The notes under the pieces: generated by a model
The model's database searches: none
Told to the model about the DNA's origin: nothing
The model's input: only the letters and a program-made list of their open reading frames with translations
In this document: piece by piece, positions 42,678 through 52,520 of the stretch
Layout: every line of letters begins with the position of its first letter
Position numbering within the stretch: position 1 is the stretch's first letter
Made by a program: the position numbers and the translations under genes
From: Fusarium oxysporum f. sp. lycopersici 4287
Lineage: Eukaryota > Ascomycota > Sordariomycetes > Hypocreales > Nectriaceae
Assembly: GCF_000149955.1 (NCBI RefSeq)
Contig: NC_030991.1
Span: 165,295 to 229,294 of the forward strand
Length of the DNA stretch: 64,000 bases
Reading direction: 5' to 3'

Positions 42678-44852
42678 TCTCTTTGACCGGCACAAGACTG
42701 CAAAAGGTAACTTACCCCGCTTTTTTAGGGTTACATAAAGTTCCCCCTCAGACAGCTTCTTCTTTCAACACCACCAAAATCATCAAAATCCTCATACAAA
42801 TTGACCTTAACAAGTCTCAATTAAAACGATAAGCTCCCAAGAGATACATATACTAGATGATCATAGCTTTGATAGCCCGCCTTTTACGGTAGCTGCTAAT
42901 GACCCCACCGGCGCACCTAACATTCCGCCCGAAGCGGGCCGCGGTGATGATTTTGAACCTTTTAACCTAGAATATCGTGATTTTCAGATCAACCCTCTGC
43001 CCCAGCAACCACTTGAATTATTCCAGCTTTTCGTGCCTATTTCCCTTGTACAGTCATGGGTCGAATACACCGAAGACTGGGCTTTTTTTTGCGCTGATAA
43101 TGGCATCAAAGATAGCTGGAATACCCACCTTTCCGACCATTCGCGGTTGCACGCTTGGGAAGGCATCTCCACCGCAACGGCTTATGTATGGCTTGGGGTC
43201 CTTATTTACCTAGGAATCCATAGGGAAATATCCCTCAAGGGCCATTGGGAGGCCCCTAGGCTAGGAGATCAGCGCCCTCTTCACTCGATCATCAAGTTCA
43301 TGCCGTTACGGAGGTTCCAGCTGATCACACGGTATTTCCGCACTTTTGATCACACCAATCTCGATTTAAGCGATGAGAGGGATCTTCCAAAGACCTTCCA
43401 AGCGGCTGAAGAGTGGTCTGAGCATATACAAAGGGTGTCTATCGAGCTCTATCTTCCAGGGACTAATCTGACTGTAGATGAGTGCATGGTGCCGTTTACG
43501 GGCAGATCAAAAGAGACAACGCTCGTCAAGGGAAAGCCCACGCCAGTGGGGTTCAAAATCTGGGTTATTGCGCAACAGGGCTACTTTCTGCAGTGGCTTT
43601 GGCATGTGAAGGCATCACCAGTTACGGCTGTAACGGTCAAGCTAGAGGCACCAACGCCGTACGGCAAGAAGGGAAAGATACGGACCGAGATCCCTCTTAG
43701 CAATACACAGAGCGTCGTGGTTAACCTATTGAAAAGGCTGATAACGCAGACGCATCACGTCTTCACGGATAACCTCTTCTCATCGCCGCAGCTATTCCGC
43801 CTACTTCGGCAGCTTGGATACGGGGCTACAGGCACAGCACGCCCTAATTGCGGTATCACCACCGAGATAAAGCAGATAAAGGAGACCGGGAAGCTTCCTA
43901 ACGGCAAGCAGCTGTTACTTAATAGGGTATATTTGATCCCGACGAAGGATAAACAGGTATGGACAAATTTACCTGTATTTCCCTTACTAACCTGTCTCTT
44001 TTCCTTCCCTCTAGGTCTTTCAAATCGCCTGGAAAGATAGCTCTGTGGTGCTCTTCCTTTCAACTATGCACGGCATAACCCCTCTTAACCGCACACCAAA
44101 AGAGAGGAAGTTGCCCGCCGAAAGAGGCACAAAGGCAGAGGCACAACGCCTAAAGGAGGTCTTCAATGGAGATCAGGCTAGGATAATCCCTATTCCTTCT
44201 GTTGCCGCTCAGTATAACGATGAAATGAATCACGTAGATCGCGGCGATCAGATAAGATCCTATACCTCATATCAGCATCGTTTCCGGCGCGGTCCTTGGC
44301 AGGCGTTGCTTTGGTCTTTCCTCCTTGACGTTGCACTTGCGAATAGCTTCATTTTGCAGAAGAAGACCCGGCAGCCGCATTGGAAGCCCTATAGCACGCT
44401 TCAAGACTGGAAAGAGCCTATTTATAACGCCATTTTCAACAAGTACGGCACCGATAGCGGCATAAGGAAGAGATGCCGTACAGGGAAGGAAGAAGACAGC
44501 GAGAATCTTGAAGCACGGCAAATTCACCTACAAAGAGATATCAATCATATCCGTAGAGGCAAAAATTCCGACTGCCTAGCTTGCAAAGGCTTCCGGCAAG
44601 GGCAGCCTTGACCCTTCAAAAAAAGAAGCAAAAAAGGAGGTTATCTACAGCCAATATCAGGAAATCAGCGGCGGTCACAGACCCGGTACGGCTGCAAAGT
44701 ATGTGAGATAGCCATTTGTAACACAGCAAGCTGCTGGTACTTCTATCACACGCAAAATTAGGTGTGTGGGGATGTACCTTGAGTTACGCTAATTTTGATT
44801 GGCTCTAGACCCCTGTCTTGACCTCGTTGCAGTCTTGTGCCGGTCAAAGAGA
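42678..44852 (+). mobile_element. piggyBac-like DNA transposon with TIRs, TA-flanked (2175 bp)
   Basis: The transposase gene is bracketed by perfect inverted repeats: with the flanking TA they extend over 29 bp (42675-42703 and 44827-44855; inner part CTCTTTGACCGGCACAAGAC). Immediately outside the element stands TA on each side (42676-42677, 44853-44854). The left end aligns with the right end of the MITEs at 23894 and 51713 (AAGGT-x-AC-x-T-x-CCCC) and the right end with their left end. These MITEs are therefore probably internally deleted derivatives. piggyBac elements normally sit in TTAA, which is not seen here. Confidence 0.85.
42829..44611 (+). pseudogene. piggyBac-like transposase (DDE_Tnp_1_7), start codon apparently lost
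   Basis: Exons 42829-43956 and 44015-44611 with a 58-bp intron (GTATGG, CTAG) give about 574 residues. Catalytic motifs of the piggyBac superfamily are in place: NLTVDECMVPFTGRSK (first Asp), HHVFTDNLFSSPQLF (second Asp) and YNDEMNHVDRGDQIRSY (third Asp region). The enzyme would cut and paste the element. The frame is open upstream to 42811 but has no ATG; at the expected start stands ATA (42829-42831), which looks like ATG with G changed to A. The C-terminal Cys-rich domain of typical piggyBac is reduced to one CLAC. Otherwise the gene is undamaged. Confidence 0.85.
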
Positions 44853-45729
44853 TAAGATTCTGGCTAGAGTGCTCGGAAAATGATTTATTACATTACGTTA
44901 ATAGCAGACGTAGTCGGAGTGGCCGAAACTCTAAACTAGAGCGATTATAATGGCGATGGGGTTATCCAAAAAGCTCTAGATCGGGACATTAAAATTCCGA
45001 CAAGATATTTCACGGGATTAAAACAAGAAACTTATGATAGGCCAGGATGCAGAAGTAGCTTAGGCTTACAGAGGTTTTACCAATGTTCCTACAGCATTGA
45101 TATGTGGAATAAAGAATGTAAGGCCCAACGCAACCATAGCCGCTCTTTATATGCATATCGGAGTATAAGCCGATAGGGGTACCATAAATGCAAGACTAGA
45201 TCTACCTTCAAACATCATAAAAAGGTGCGAATATGACTAGCATGGAGTTGCAAGCTTTAATCGATAGCCATGGGTATGCATTGGTCTCGAGTAGTCTATG
45301 GCTATGTGAATAGATATTGGCGTACATTTAAGATGACGATAGTTAAGTTGATAAGACTCCAGCATAAGCTGGAGATTACCGTGATGAAAGTACCAAATGT
45401 CATTATGGGTGGCATGCAACCTTACAATGTGGATGCCTCTTTCTTCACCATAAAGGGAATTCTTTTAAAGCGTAAAGTCCAGGGACTTGGAAGGTTATCG
45501 CCATCAACGCCTGGTAGCGGTCAAACATTCTTTGCGCAATTCTATGGGAGGCCACTGTCGCCGGTCGCCCTGTCGCCAAAAACAGTAGCTAGTAGTCCAG
45601 GTTATGTGATAAATATATGATAGGGACAGGCTTTCATGATATATTTAGAGTTATACCCTAACCAGATTAGAAACAGTGACCTAAGAATCAAGAGGGCCAA
45701 TACAACAGACACAATAGCACCCACACAGT
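44853..45729. other. Intergenic; one unassigned open frame
   Basis: A 116-codon plus-strand frame (45270-45620) has no recognisable domain. A short hairpin-like CTCCAGCATAAGCTGGAG occurs at about 45357. No gene supported. Confidence 0.35.
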
Positions 45730-46900
45730 TTGCACAGGACTGGAAACATAGAGTTCGAAACGGCGCCACAGTGCGTGTCCCGGCCAGTGGCGTGCCACCA
45801 GCTCAAGGCAGATGGGCTCGGAGTTGACCATCGGGGTGGAATCTTTCAGTATAATCAATCTTTCATTCCCGCCCCGGAGATCACATATATAGGCTGGCTC
45901 AAGAAGTCCTCAATTACAAAATCAGCGCCTTCTGTTACAAAAGACGCGATGATCATCGTTGAGGACCTCATCTCGCGACGCAGGTTGTTCCGATCTGAAC
46001 TGTATTGCAGACAGTGTCGCGTAAGGTGAGAGGAGTCATTCTGAAGGTGTCGGCATAAATTTTCGTAATCATGTTACACCCGGCCAAAGCCGATGCCGCG
46101 CCAGTCACCCCAGGCTGTTTTATCAACCGACAGATCATACTAGATGCGCCTGATGCCGGTCCTCGCTCCAAGCTTCACCTAACCATATATCCAGCCTTCT
46201 GGTGCGTCACACTTTTCAGCAAGCTGGCGCAGGTGATGTTAAGAACGCGACAACAATCATGACTATAGCAAATATGTCCCAAGTCCCAAAGATCAGTCCC
46301 GAATGCATCCAATCAAAGGAATTGATCCAATTACTGCCCATAATTATGTTTTTTACATGTTTTTACATCTTTTATGCCTTTCTAATAAGTTATGAGTATG
46401 CCATCCCTAGTCAGCAAGTATCAACGCCTCTATTTCACGAGCTAAGTATGGGAAAGACTCAAGAGTAGGAACACCAGACAGAATCAGATTCCGGTCCAAA
46501 GAGATTCCGTGGGCGACCCACCAGCAAGGAGCATGAACTCCGAGATTAGCAACTTGCAGCGGCTGGACTTAATAGCTCCACCGCGGACGTATAAGCAAGT
46601 AACATCAGAGATGGAAATCGAGGGCCCAGGAGAACATTGGGCCTGGCCCGACGCGCTTGTAATCTGGTAAGCTATTCAAATCATTAGACAGATTCATTCT
46701 TAAATTAACTGTTTTTGTTATACAGCGCGATATGCTTAGAAACTATGACAGATAGTGATACCGTCCGTCGGTTACCCTGCGGGCATACATTCCATTCAGG
46801 TTGCATCACTCCATGGTACCTGGGGCAACATTATACCTGTCCCTTATGCGTATCTCAGTTCATTCCATCAGAGCATACACATATCAGAACAAACAGGTGA
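45730..46900 (+). CDS. Membrane-anchored RING-H2 protein, copy B (possibly decayed)
   Basis: Same segment order as copy A but on the plus strand: N-terminal piece with NQSFIPAPEITYIGWL (45850-45900), a second piece with ADAAPVTPGCFINRQ (about 46090), a transmembrane stretch (LLPIIMFFTCFYIFYAFLI, about 46330-46390), a cytosolic piece (IAPPRTYKQVTSEMEI) and a RING-H2 finger (CAICLETMTDSD, CGHTFHSGC, CPLC) ending at the TGA at 46898-46900. An intron at 46667-46725 restores the first RING Cys. All eight metal ligands are present, so the finger could fold and serve an E3 ubiquitin ligase. Frame changes between the upstream segments leave it open whether the whole gene is intact. Confidence 0.6.
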
Positions 46901-47264
46901 AAAGCATACGGCGTGGTGGTTCATCTACACCGAGTAATTACGACCTCATGAACTGGCACCTGTGCTAGCAGTACATGCTTTCGTGGCTCAACTTCAATCC
47001 AGCAAGCAGAGTTTGTATCACATGGTCGAAGTCATATGGCTGTATTTTTAACTTTATGGCTAGCTATCAATCATATGATACCTTGCGTATTCACTTAATC
47101 TAGCACAGTTTTGTGGAATATATCGGTGAGTTCCGTGGTTCCTATTATATGTCAAAGCTACTATTAAAAGTAGTAAGTTATCTCGACTTCCTGACGCGTA
47201 TTAGCTTATGGATGCTAAGCCGGCTCACCTCTGCTGATTTGTATTCCCGAATATACTACTAACC
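46901..47264. other. Intergenic, nothing recognised
   Basis: AT-rich; its right end would be the promoter of the ADH fragment. Confidence 0.4.
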
Positions 47265-47527
47265 ATGCCTGTTATTGAAATCCCAAAGGAGCAATGGGCG
47301 CAAGTACTCGAAAAGCCCGGCGGCCGTGTGTGTCTCCTTGTCTATCTCAAACTTGGTACGCTAGACACTAATATCAATTAACAGTGGTAGTTCATAAGAA
47401 AGTCCCCGTGCATATGCCAGGCCCTGATGAGGTACTGGTCAATGTGAAGTATTCAGGCATCTTTCATACCGATTTACATGCTATGATGGGCGATTGGCCA
47501 CTGAAGAGGAAGGTACCTCTTCCATGA
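47265..47527 (+). pseudogene. Zinc alcohol dehydrogenase, 5' fragment
   Basis: From the ATG at 47265: MPVIEIPKEQWAQVLEK in exon 1 (47265-47325), a 59-bp intron (GTGTGT, CAG), then [20 protein letters not shown] and [13 protein letters not shown] in exon 2, ending in TGA at 47525-47527. This is the N-terminal ~65 residues of a yeast-ADH1-type enzyme, which reduces acetaldehyde with NADH. The catalytic zinc Cys before HTDLHA is Phe here. Homology stops where GGHEG should follow; hAT sequence comes next. A dead gene end, not a functional enzyme. Confidence 0.8.
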
Positions 47528-47639
47528 TTAACAGAGCCATTGAGCTAGCAGATCAAATTGATTACTATTGCTCAAAGGAGAAGGACCTTGAGCTTGATTC
47601 GCGTATGCTATATATCCAATTGAGAGGACAACTCTAATA

Positions 47640-48430
47640 GTCTCTAATTTCCGAACAAGAGTGGGCTGAGCTGAAAAGATTTGCAACTTCCTCAAATCAT
47701 TCACCGATGCCACCACGGCTGCAGAAGGTCACGCGCATGCAATCGATCGAACACTACCCATAATGGACTTCCTGTTTAGCAAATTTGAGGCTGCACTGAC
47801 CGAGTACGTAGATGACGCTTTTATGGCGCTTTGTATTGATGCTGGAAGGGCGAAACTCGACGCATATTGCACTCCTACAGAGCGGTCGTCTGCTTATGTT
47901 GTAGCTACCGTCCTTAGCCCTTATCGAAAGTGACACTACTTTGACACCGCTTGGGAGGGAAGTCCTGAGTGGATTGAGAGCAATAGGTCTGCCGTAGAAG
48001 ATCTCTGGAAGTCTCGTTACGCACCAGTCGCCAAGTCAGCGGAATCATCAGCCCAGTCCTTGGTTGAAAAGACACTAGTGGAGAACTCGTTTCTTGCATG
48101 GGAGGACGAACATGAGGATCCCGAGCTTCCTACCCTATTTGACGAGTATTTGGACTATATATCAGCCCCAAGAATCAAAGTCAAAGATGTACGAAGGTGT
48201 TGGCCTAAGGGTACACAACAAACGCTTTAGATATCCAAACCTTTCCAAAATGGCGCTCGATCTTTTGTTACTTCCTGCGATATCTGATGAGCTAGAACGT
48301 CTCTTCTCCTATACAAAAATAACCCTCCAAGATCGCAGGAACAGGGTAGGGATTGATATAATCGAAGCAATTGCTTACATAAAGTCCTGGTCGAAGACTC
48401 ATAATTTGGCTTGGGTTGACGACGTTGGTG
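47640..48430 (+). pseudogene. hAT transposase remnant (C-terminal half)
   Basis: Broken plus-strand frames read KRFCNFLKSFTDATTAAEG, MDFLFSKFEAALTEY, CIDAGRAKLDAYCTPTE, AYVVATVLSPYRK, and finally the hAT dimerisation domain (FRYPNLSKMALDLLLLPAIS, DELERLFSYTK). Stops and frameshifts occur near 47930 and 48220. The domain differs from the hAT at 15556-18946, so it is a second family. No inverted repeats were found around it. It directly follows the ADH fragment. Confidence 0.75.
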
Positions 48431-48897
48431 GGGATGACCAATTAATGCATTTTAATTATATCATGAGTTCCCCTTTTAGTATTATCTCCGTCACTTCTTA
48501 TAGCTTGGTTCAAATCTTTGCTTTCAATGGAAGGTCGGCCTTGAATGTATTTTAAAGACTGACGTCATCTTGAAGGGATGGTATGTTCCTGGCAACATGA
48601 TACCTCATGGTTCATTTATATGACATCGGACTTGACTACATATTGCCTGATATTGCCTGATACCTCAATTCATATCAGACCAACCTAACCGACTCAAGTT
48701 GGTGGAGAGCCTTTGAGTCTTGGCAACCCGAGTTCTGCATCGGGGGGGAAAAGATGCCAGTAAAATTCCTGCGGGTTTTAACCATGTCTAAGTGAGCGTT
48801 GGAGACCACTTCCTGGGAGCCCATCCTTCACAGTCTTTCTCCGACAACTAAGTAAAATATAATTTATCATGTTGAGTAACATCAAAGTGACTTCCCA
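48431..48897. other. Intergenic, nothing recognised
   Basis: Short AT-rich spacer between the hAT remnant and the oxidase pseudogene. Confidence 0.4.
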
Positions 48898-50358
48898 CTA
48901 AAGTCCTTCCAAGACTTCCTCAGCGACCATCCAGAGATCAAAGTCACCTAGCCCGGGGACACAGATTCGTCCGACATTACAAAATGCTACATCAAGACGT
49001 CCGGCTGTCCCAGCATCGTCGCTTGACACCAGGATGCTTCTCATGTCCAGGAACTGGTGCGTTTCTGCGTATCTCTCAACGTTGACTTTGTTGCGTGCAC
49101 TGGTCGTCATAACTGTACTGGCCGCACCCAGGTCAGCGGCGCTTGGGCTATTGGTCTGCGGGATATTCGATATGCTAATATTTTAGAGGGGATGAAAACT
49201 GCTCAAGTTGGAGGAGGGGTTATTACTAGGGAATTGGCAAAAGCTTTGGATCATCAGGAACTCACCACAACAACGTGAGAAACATCGACCGTACTGTCAG
49301 AAATATGGACAACCGCGAATTTAGAGCATCCATTGCTTCAGTTGGTTATATCGGCTGCGCAACACTAGGCGGGTATGGCGTTTTGCCTCCAAAATATAGA
49401 TTGGGTGTTCATCAGCTTCACAGAGCTAATTTCGTCAACGCAGAAGGTGCGCTTGTTGATGCACCTGGCGATGAGTTGATCGCATTGCAAGAAAAAGGTG
49501 GTTGTTTCGGAGCCATTACCGAGTTGACCATCAAAGTGTACGCGTTGAAAGAGGTGAGTCTAAGCTTGGACTCTGAAGTTACTTATATCCATATGATGCT
49601 AATTTATGCTCTTCTCACAGGTCCTTGAAGGTACCTTTGCGTTTGGGTCCAGCAACAAACAAGCAACCTGGGCTACCTTCGCTGAAGGTTACCACAAACT
49701 CATCAGCGCTGGAGATTTCCCGAACTGTCTGTCCCTGCAGCCCACTGGAGTAGCGATACCCGGCATCGGTAACGATTACTCTGTGTCACGCCTCGGGGTA
49801 GATGATGACCACGAGGAGGGCCGCAAGTGGATATGCCAGATTGAAGCTCTGGGTACATGCGTCATGAACATTGTCCAGGCAAGCTCATGGTCCACTCACT
49901 GTGACGAGCACGAGAAAATGGCTGGCTATGGGTGTTTACGGTCGAGCGCGAACCCTCAACTTCAAGACTCTTACACCCAAGAGGGTTGAGATCCTGGCCA
50001 AGTACAACAACACTATCCCCGTTCCTGGCTCTCTCTTCTCGATACAGTTTCATCGGGCCAAAGGCGCTCACAAAATTCCGTATTCTCGCCCTGCTCTGAC
50101 CACTACTGGTTGAAAATCATCGCTGCATCGCCCGAAGAAACTCCCTCCAAGGTGGAAGACCAGTAGGCTTTGGCCTTAAAGCAATAGCTTCTTGAGCAGG
50201 ACCCCGAGAGCATTACTAAGTCTGCTTACCTGGGCTTTTTGGATGATGTAGAGCTGGATCTGAAGAAGGTTTTTAGGGATGGGTATGAGGCTCTGATGGC
50301 GGCCAAGAAGAGAGTTGGCCCTCAGAATGTCATGAAAAACACTATACCAAGATTTTGA
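48898..50358 (+). pseudogene. FAD-linked oxidoreductase (berberine-bridge-enzyme type), decayed
   Basis: Reads SFQDFLSDHPEIKVT then TAG (48949-48951), KCYIKTSG, a TGA, VQELVRFCVSLNVDFVAC, TGRHNCTGRTQVSG (the FAD-attachment His region; family members have TGGHD/N here), GMKTAQVGGGV, then in another frame GYIGCATLGGYGVLPPKYRLG and CFGAITELTIKVYALKE, an intron (about 49553-49619), GTFAFGSSNKQATWATF, and a C-terminus with stops in KVEDQ and KQ before YLGFLDDVELDLKKVF and NTIPRF at 50356. In the family these enzymes oxidise alkaloid- or sugar-like substrates with covalent FAD. At least four stops or frameshifts rule out function. Confidence 0.82.
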
Positions 50359-50611
50359 AGGTAAAAGTTATGGGTTTCTGATTCCAATTTCGCTTAACGC
50401 TATTCATTAGATGATAGTCAACGATATCCTACTTGTCAAGATACAGGCGTAATTCTCCTTGATGTAAGAACCATTGATAATATCCCTTCTTACTTGCAAG
50501 ACTACGCTACACGATTATCAATATTACAGAGGCGATTTATATCAATAGAATTCAATTTTAATTGCTACCAGGAAAACTCCATGCAGCTTTTGCACGGGAG
50601 TGCTGCATCTC

Positions 50612-50839
50612 CTATGCCCATATCGATAGTTGGTTAATAGCCTTGCCTTCTCGTGAAGGTATTGATTGGTGCAAACCTTTTACAGTGACATATCTGGGGG
50701 TGGCGTTATGACTTTGAGCCGTCCTGATTGCCTCGGTCCGGGCTCTTTCGTGTAAAGCGCTGAGCGTCTCGCCTTGATAGGTCAGGTCCTTGTCATTAAT
50801 AACGGTAGTAGGTACTTCGGAGTATATTCCCTGGGACAT
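50612..50839 (-). CDS. Small hypothetical protein with DxDLxYQG motif, member 2
   Basis: 75 codons from a true ATG at 50837-50839. It starts MSQGIYSEVPTTVINDKDLT and contains YQGETLSALHERARTEAIR, matching the frame at 40766-40960 in motif and spacing. No signal peptide, membrane segment or Cys pattern. Function unknown. Conservation of the motif between two otherwise different copies argues that it is a real coding family. Confidence 0.5.
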   Translation of the reverse strand: MSQGIYSEVPTTVINDKDLTYQGETLSALHERARTEAIRTAQSHNATPRYVTVKGLHQSIPSREGKAINQLSIWA

Positions 50840-51712
50840 AATTGCAGGGCAGTGGATGAGATAGTTCTGATAGAGTTTGTAACAGTAGAGGGTTCAGGAG
50901 GGCCTATTCAATGCCCAGAGTAGGAGAATAATTTCAGAACTAAACTGTAGTGAAATCTGGTATATTAATTGAAGACGGTCGGGTTAAACAAATCCTCACT
51001 GGAGATAGATGAAATTTATGCTCATTTGCCAGAGACTTTGAGAATACGGCTGGCTAGAACCGAGCCTGAAATCCTATGATACAGTGGCTACTAGTGCCAT
51101 TATAAAATGAGGCCAAATTCATACAGAGCCTCAATCACGGGCCTCATTGTTGGGTGTTGGTGCCCCGGTCATATCATGATGCTCTGTTTATATAAAATCA
51201 GGAGATTGCAGCCTCTAAGGGTTACCTACTCTCAGAGTCTAGAACCACATTCTGTCTCTTCCGACTCGCGGAGCAGAGCATGTTGCAATCGTAAAGATTA
51301 GCGGCTGAGATGCACTGGGCGCATACAATTTGGGGGGGGAAGGGGGGGTTCAGTAAATGCTCCAGGGTCCAGGGATTGTAGAAGGTCAGCAAAATCCTCG
51401 CACGGACTAGAATCATGCATGCGAGCACTATGATCAGGACGTAAGGTAGTGATTGGCTGGCCACCATGGTCTGAACTTTGTCCGCACGATGATCCTAGCA
51501 CTGATGGTGATGATTGTGAAGGAGGTCTGTGCGGTTACGTCAACATTTAATCAGTGCGCATAGCCCGAAAGCGCGAGACGTCTCAAGTCAGTAAATAAAG
51601 GTTGTCTGATCAATAAGACTATATCACAGAAGCCCGGCTCCCCGATCAGAAGGTCTGCCGAGTTTGCCATATATTACAGGACCAGCAAAAGAGCAGTCTC
51701 CGGACTTTTATA
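50840..51712. other. Intergenic, nothing recognised
   Basis: Upstream of the small hypothetical gene. It contains a G-run (GGGGGGGGAAGGGGGGG) at about 51330-51350. No supported coding region. Confidence 0.4.
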
Positions 51713-51969
51713 TCCCTTTGAGTGCCACAGCCCTTAGGCGGGGTCACGACAGGGGTATAGAGCCAATCAAGATAAATGAAACTAATGGCACTTTTCCACG
51801 CATACTAATCTGTATGATGGTAAAAGTCCCAGCAGTTTTGATTGCTACAAAGAGCTACCTTACAGACTTAGCAATATCTTATGATCTTCCGGTATCCCGC
51901 ACGTACTAACCTTATGGCTAAGCAAAGTGGGGCAGGTGACCTTCCTAAGGGCTGTGGCACTCAAAGGGA
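51713..51969. mobile_element. 257-bp MITE, copy 2 (piggyBac-like family)
   Basis: Same length and orientation as copy 1 at 23894-24150, with perfect 26-bp terminal inverted repeats (TCCCTTTGAGTGCCACAG...) and TA on each side (51711-51712, 51970-51971). Differences between the copies are few and mainly near the right end, so both moved recently. No coding capacity. Confidence 0.92.
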
Positions 51970-52218
51970 TAGTTATATAATCCTCAGCACATGACCCTTC
52001 ATCAAATTCCTCCCAGGCAGGCAGCTGAACAATTTGTCCGTAAGATCATGTCAGGATAGATATCAGGATAAGCTGCACACTCTGATTGGCCGGATGGCAC
52101 GTTATCGCCTGACAACATCCGATTTTCCCCATGTTCATAGTATTGGAATCTCTCAAACATCACTCAAGTGCGTAGATATAATACGCTGTATTATTTTGTG
52201 CCTCTGCTACTCTTAATA

Positions 52219-52520
52219 ATGGCTACTTCATTACAGCAACCTACAGATTTCACCTCACAGTCCCAGATGACTATTGACCCAACTGTTGATGTAGAATCAG
52301 CATCATCTGATGTCCTGAACTTCGATTGCATATTCCGTGCCATATATCCCAAAAAGGGCCAGTTCGGGCCATCAGGGAAGCGCAGAACGAAGAGAGCAGT
52401 GGTTTATGAATGCCTTCTCTGTTCTGATCAGGCCTGGTCAACCCCAAACGAGATAACGCCATATATCACGCCAAACGCAAAACCGTGAAATCGTTAACTA
52501 TTCAGCCAATACAGTACTCG
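52219..52520 (+). pseudogene. hAT transposase N-terminal fragment with BED-like finger
   Basis: ATG at 52219-52221, then MATSLQQPTDFTSQSQMTID, DCIFRAIYPKKGQFGPSGK, and YECLLCSDQAWSTPNE, followed in another frame by NAIYHAKRK. Cys-x2-Cys, Trp-Ser and a final His-Ala-Lys-Arg-Lys are the spacing of fungal hAT BED fingers. The sequence breaks off at about 52520, where LINE copy 2 begins, so it is a truncated end. Assignment is by motif only. Confidence 0.5.
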
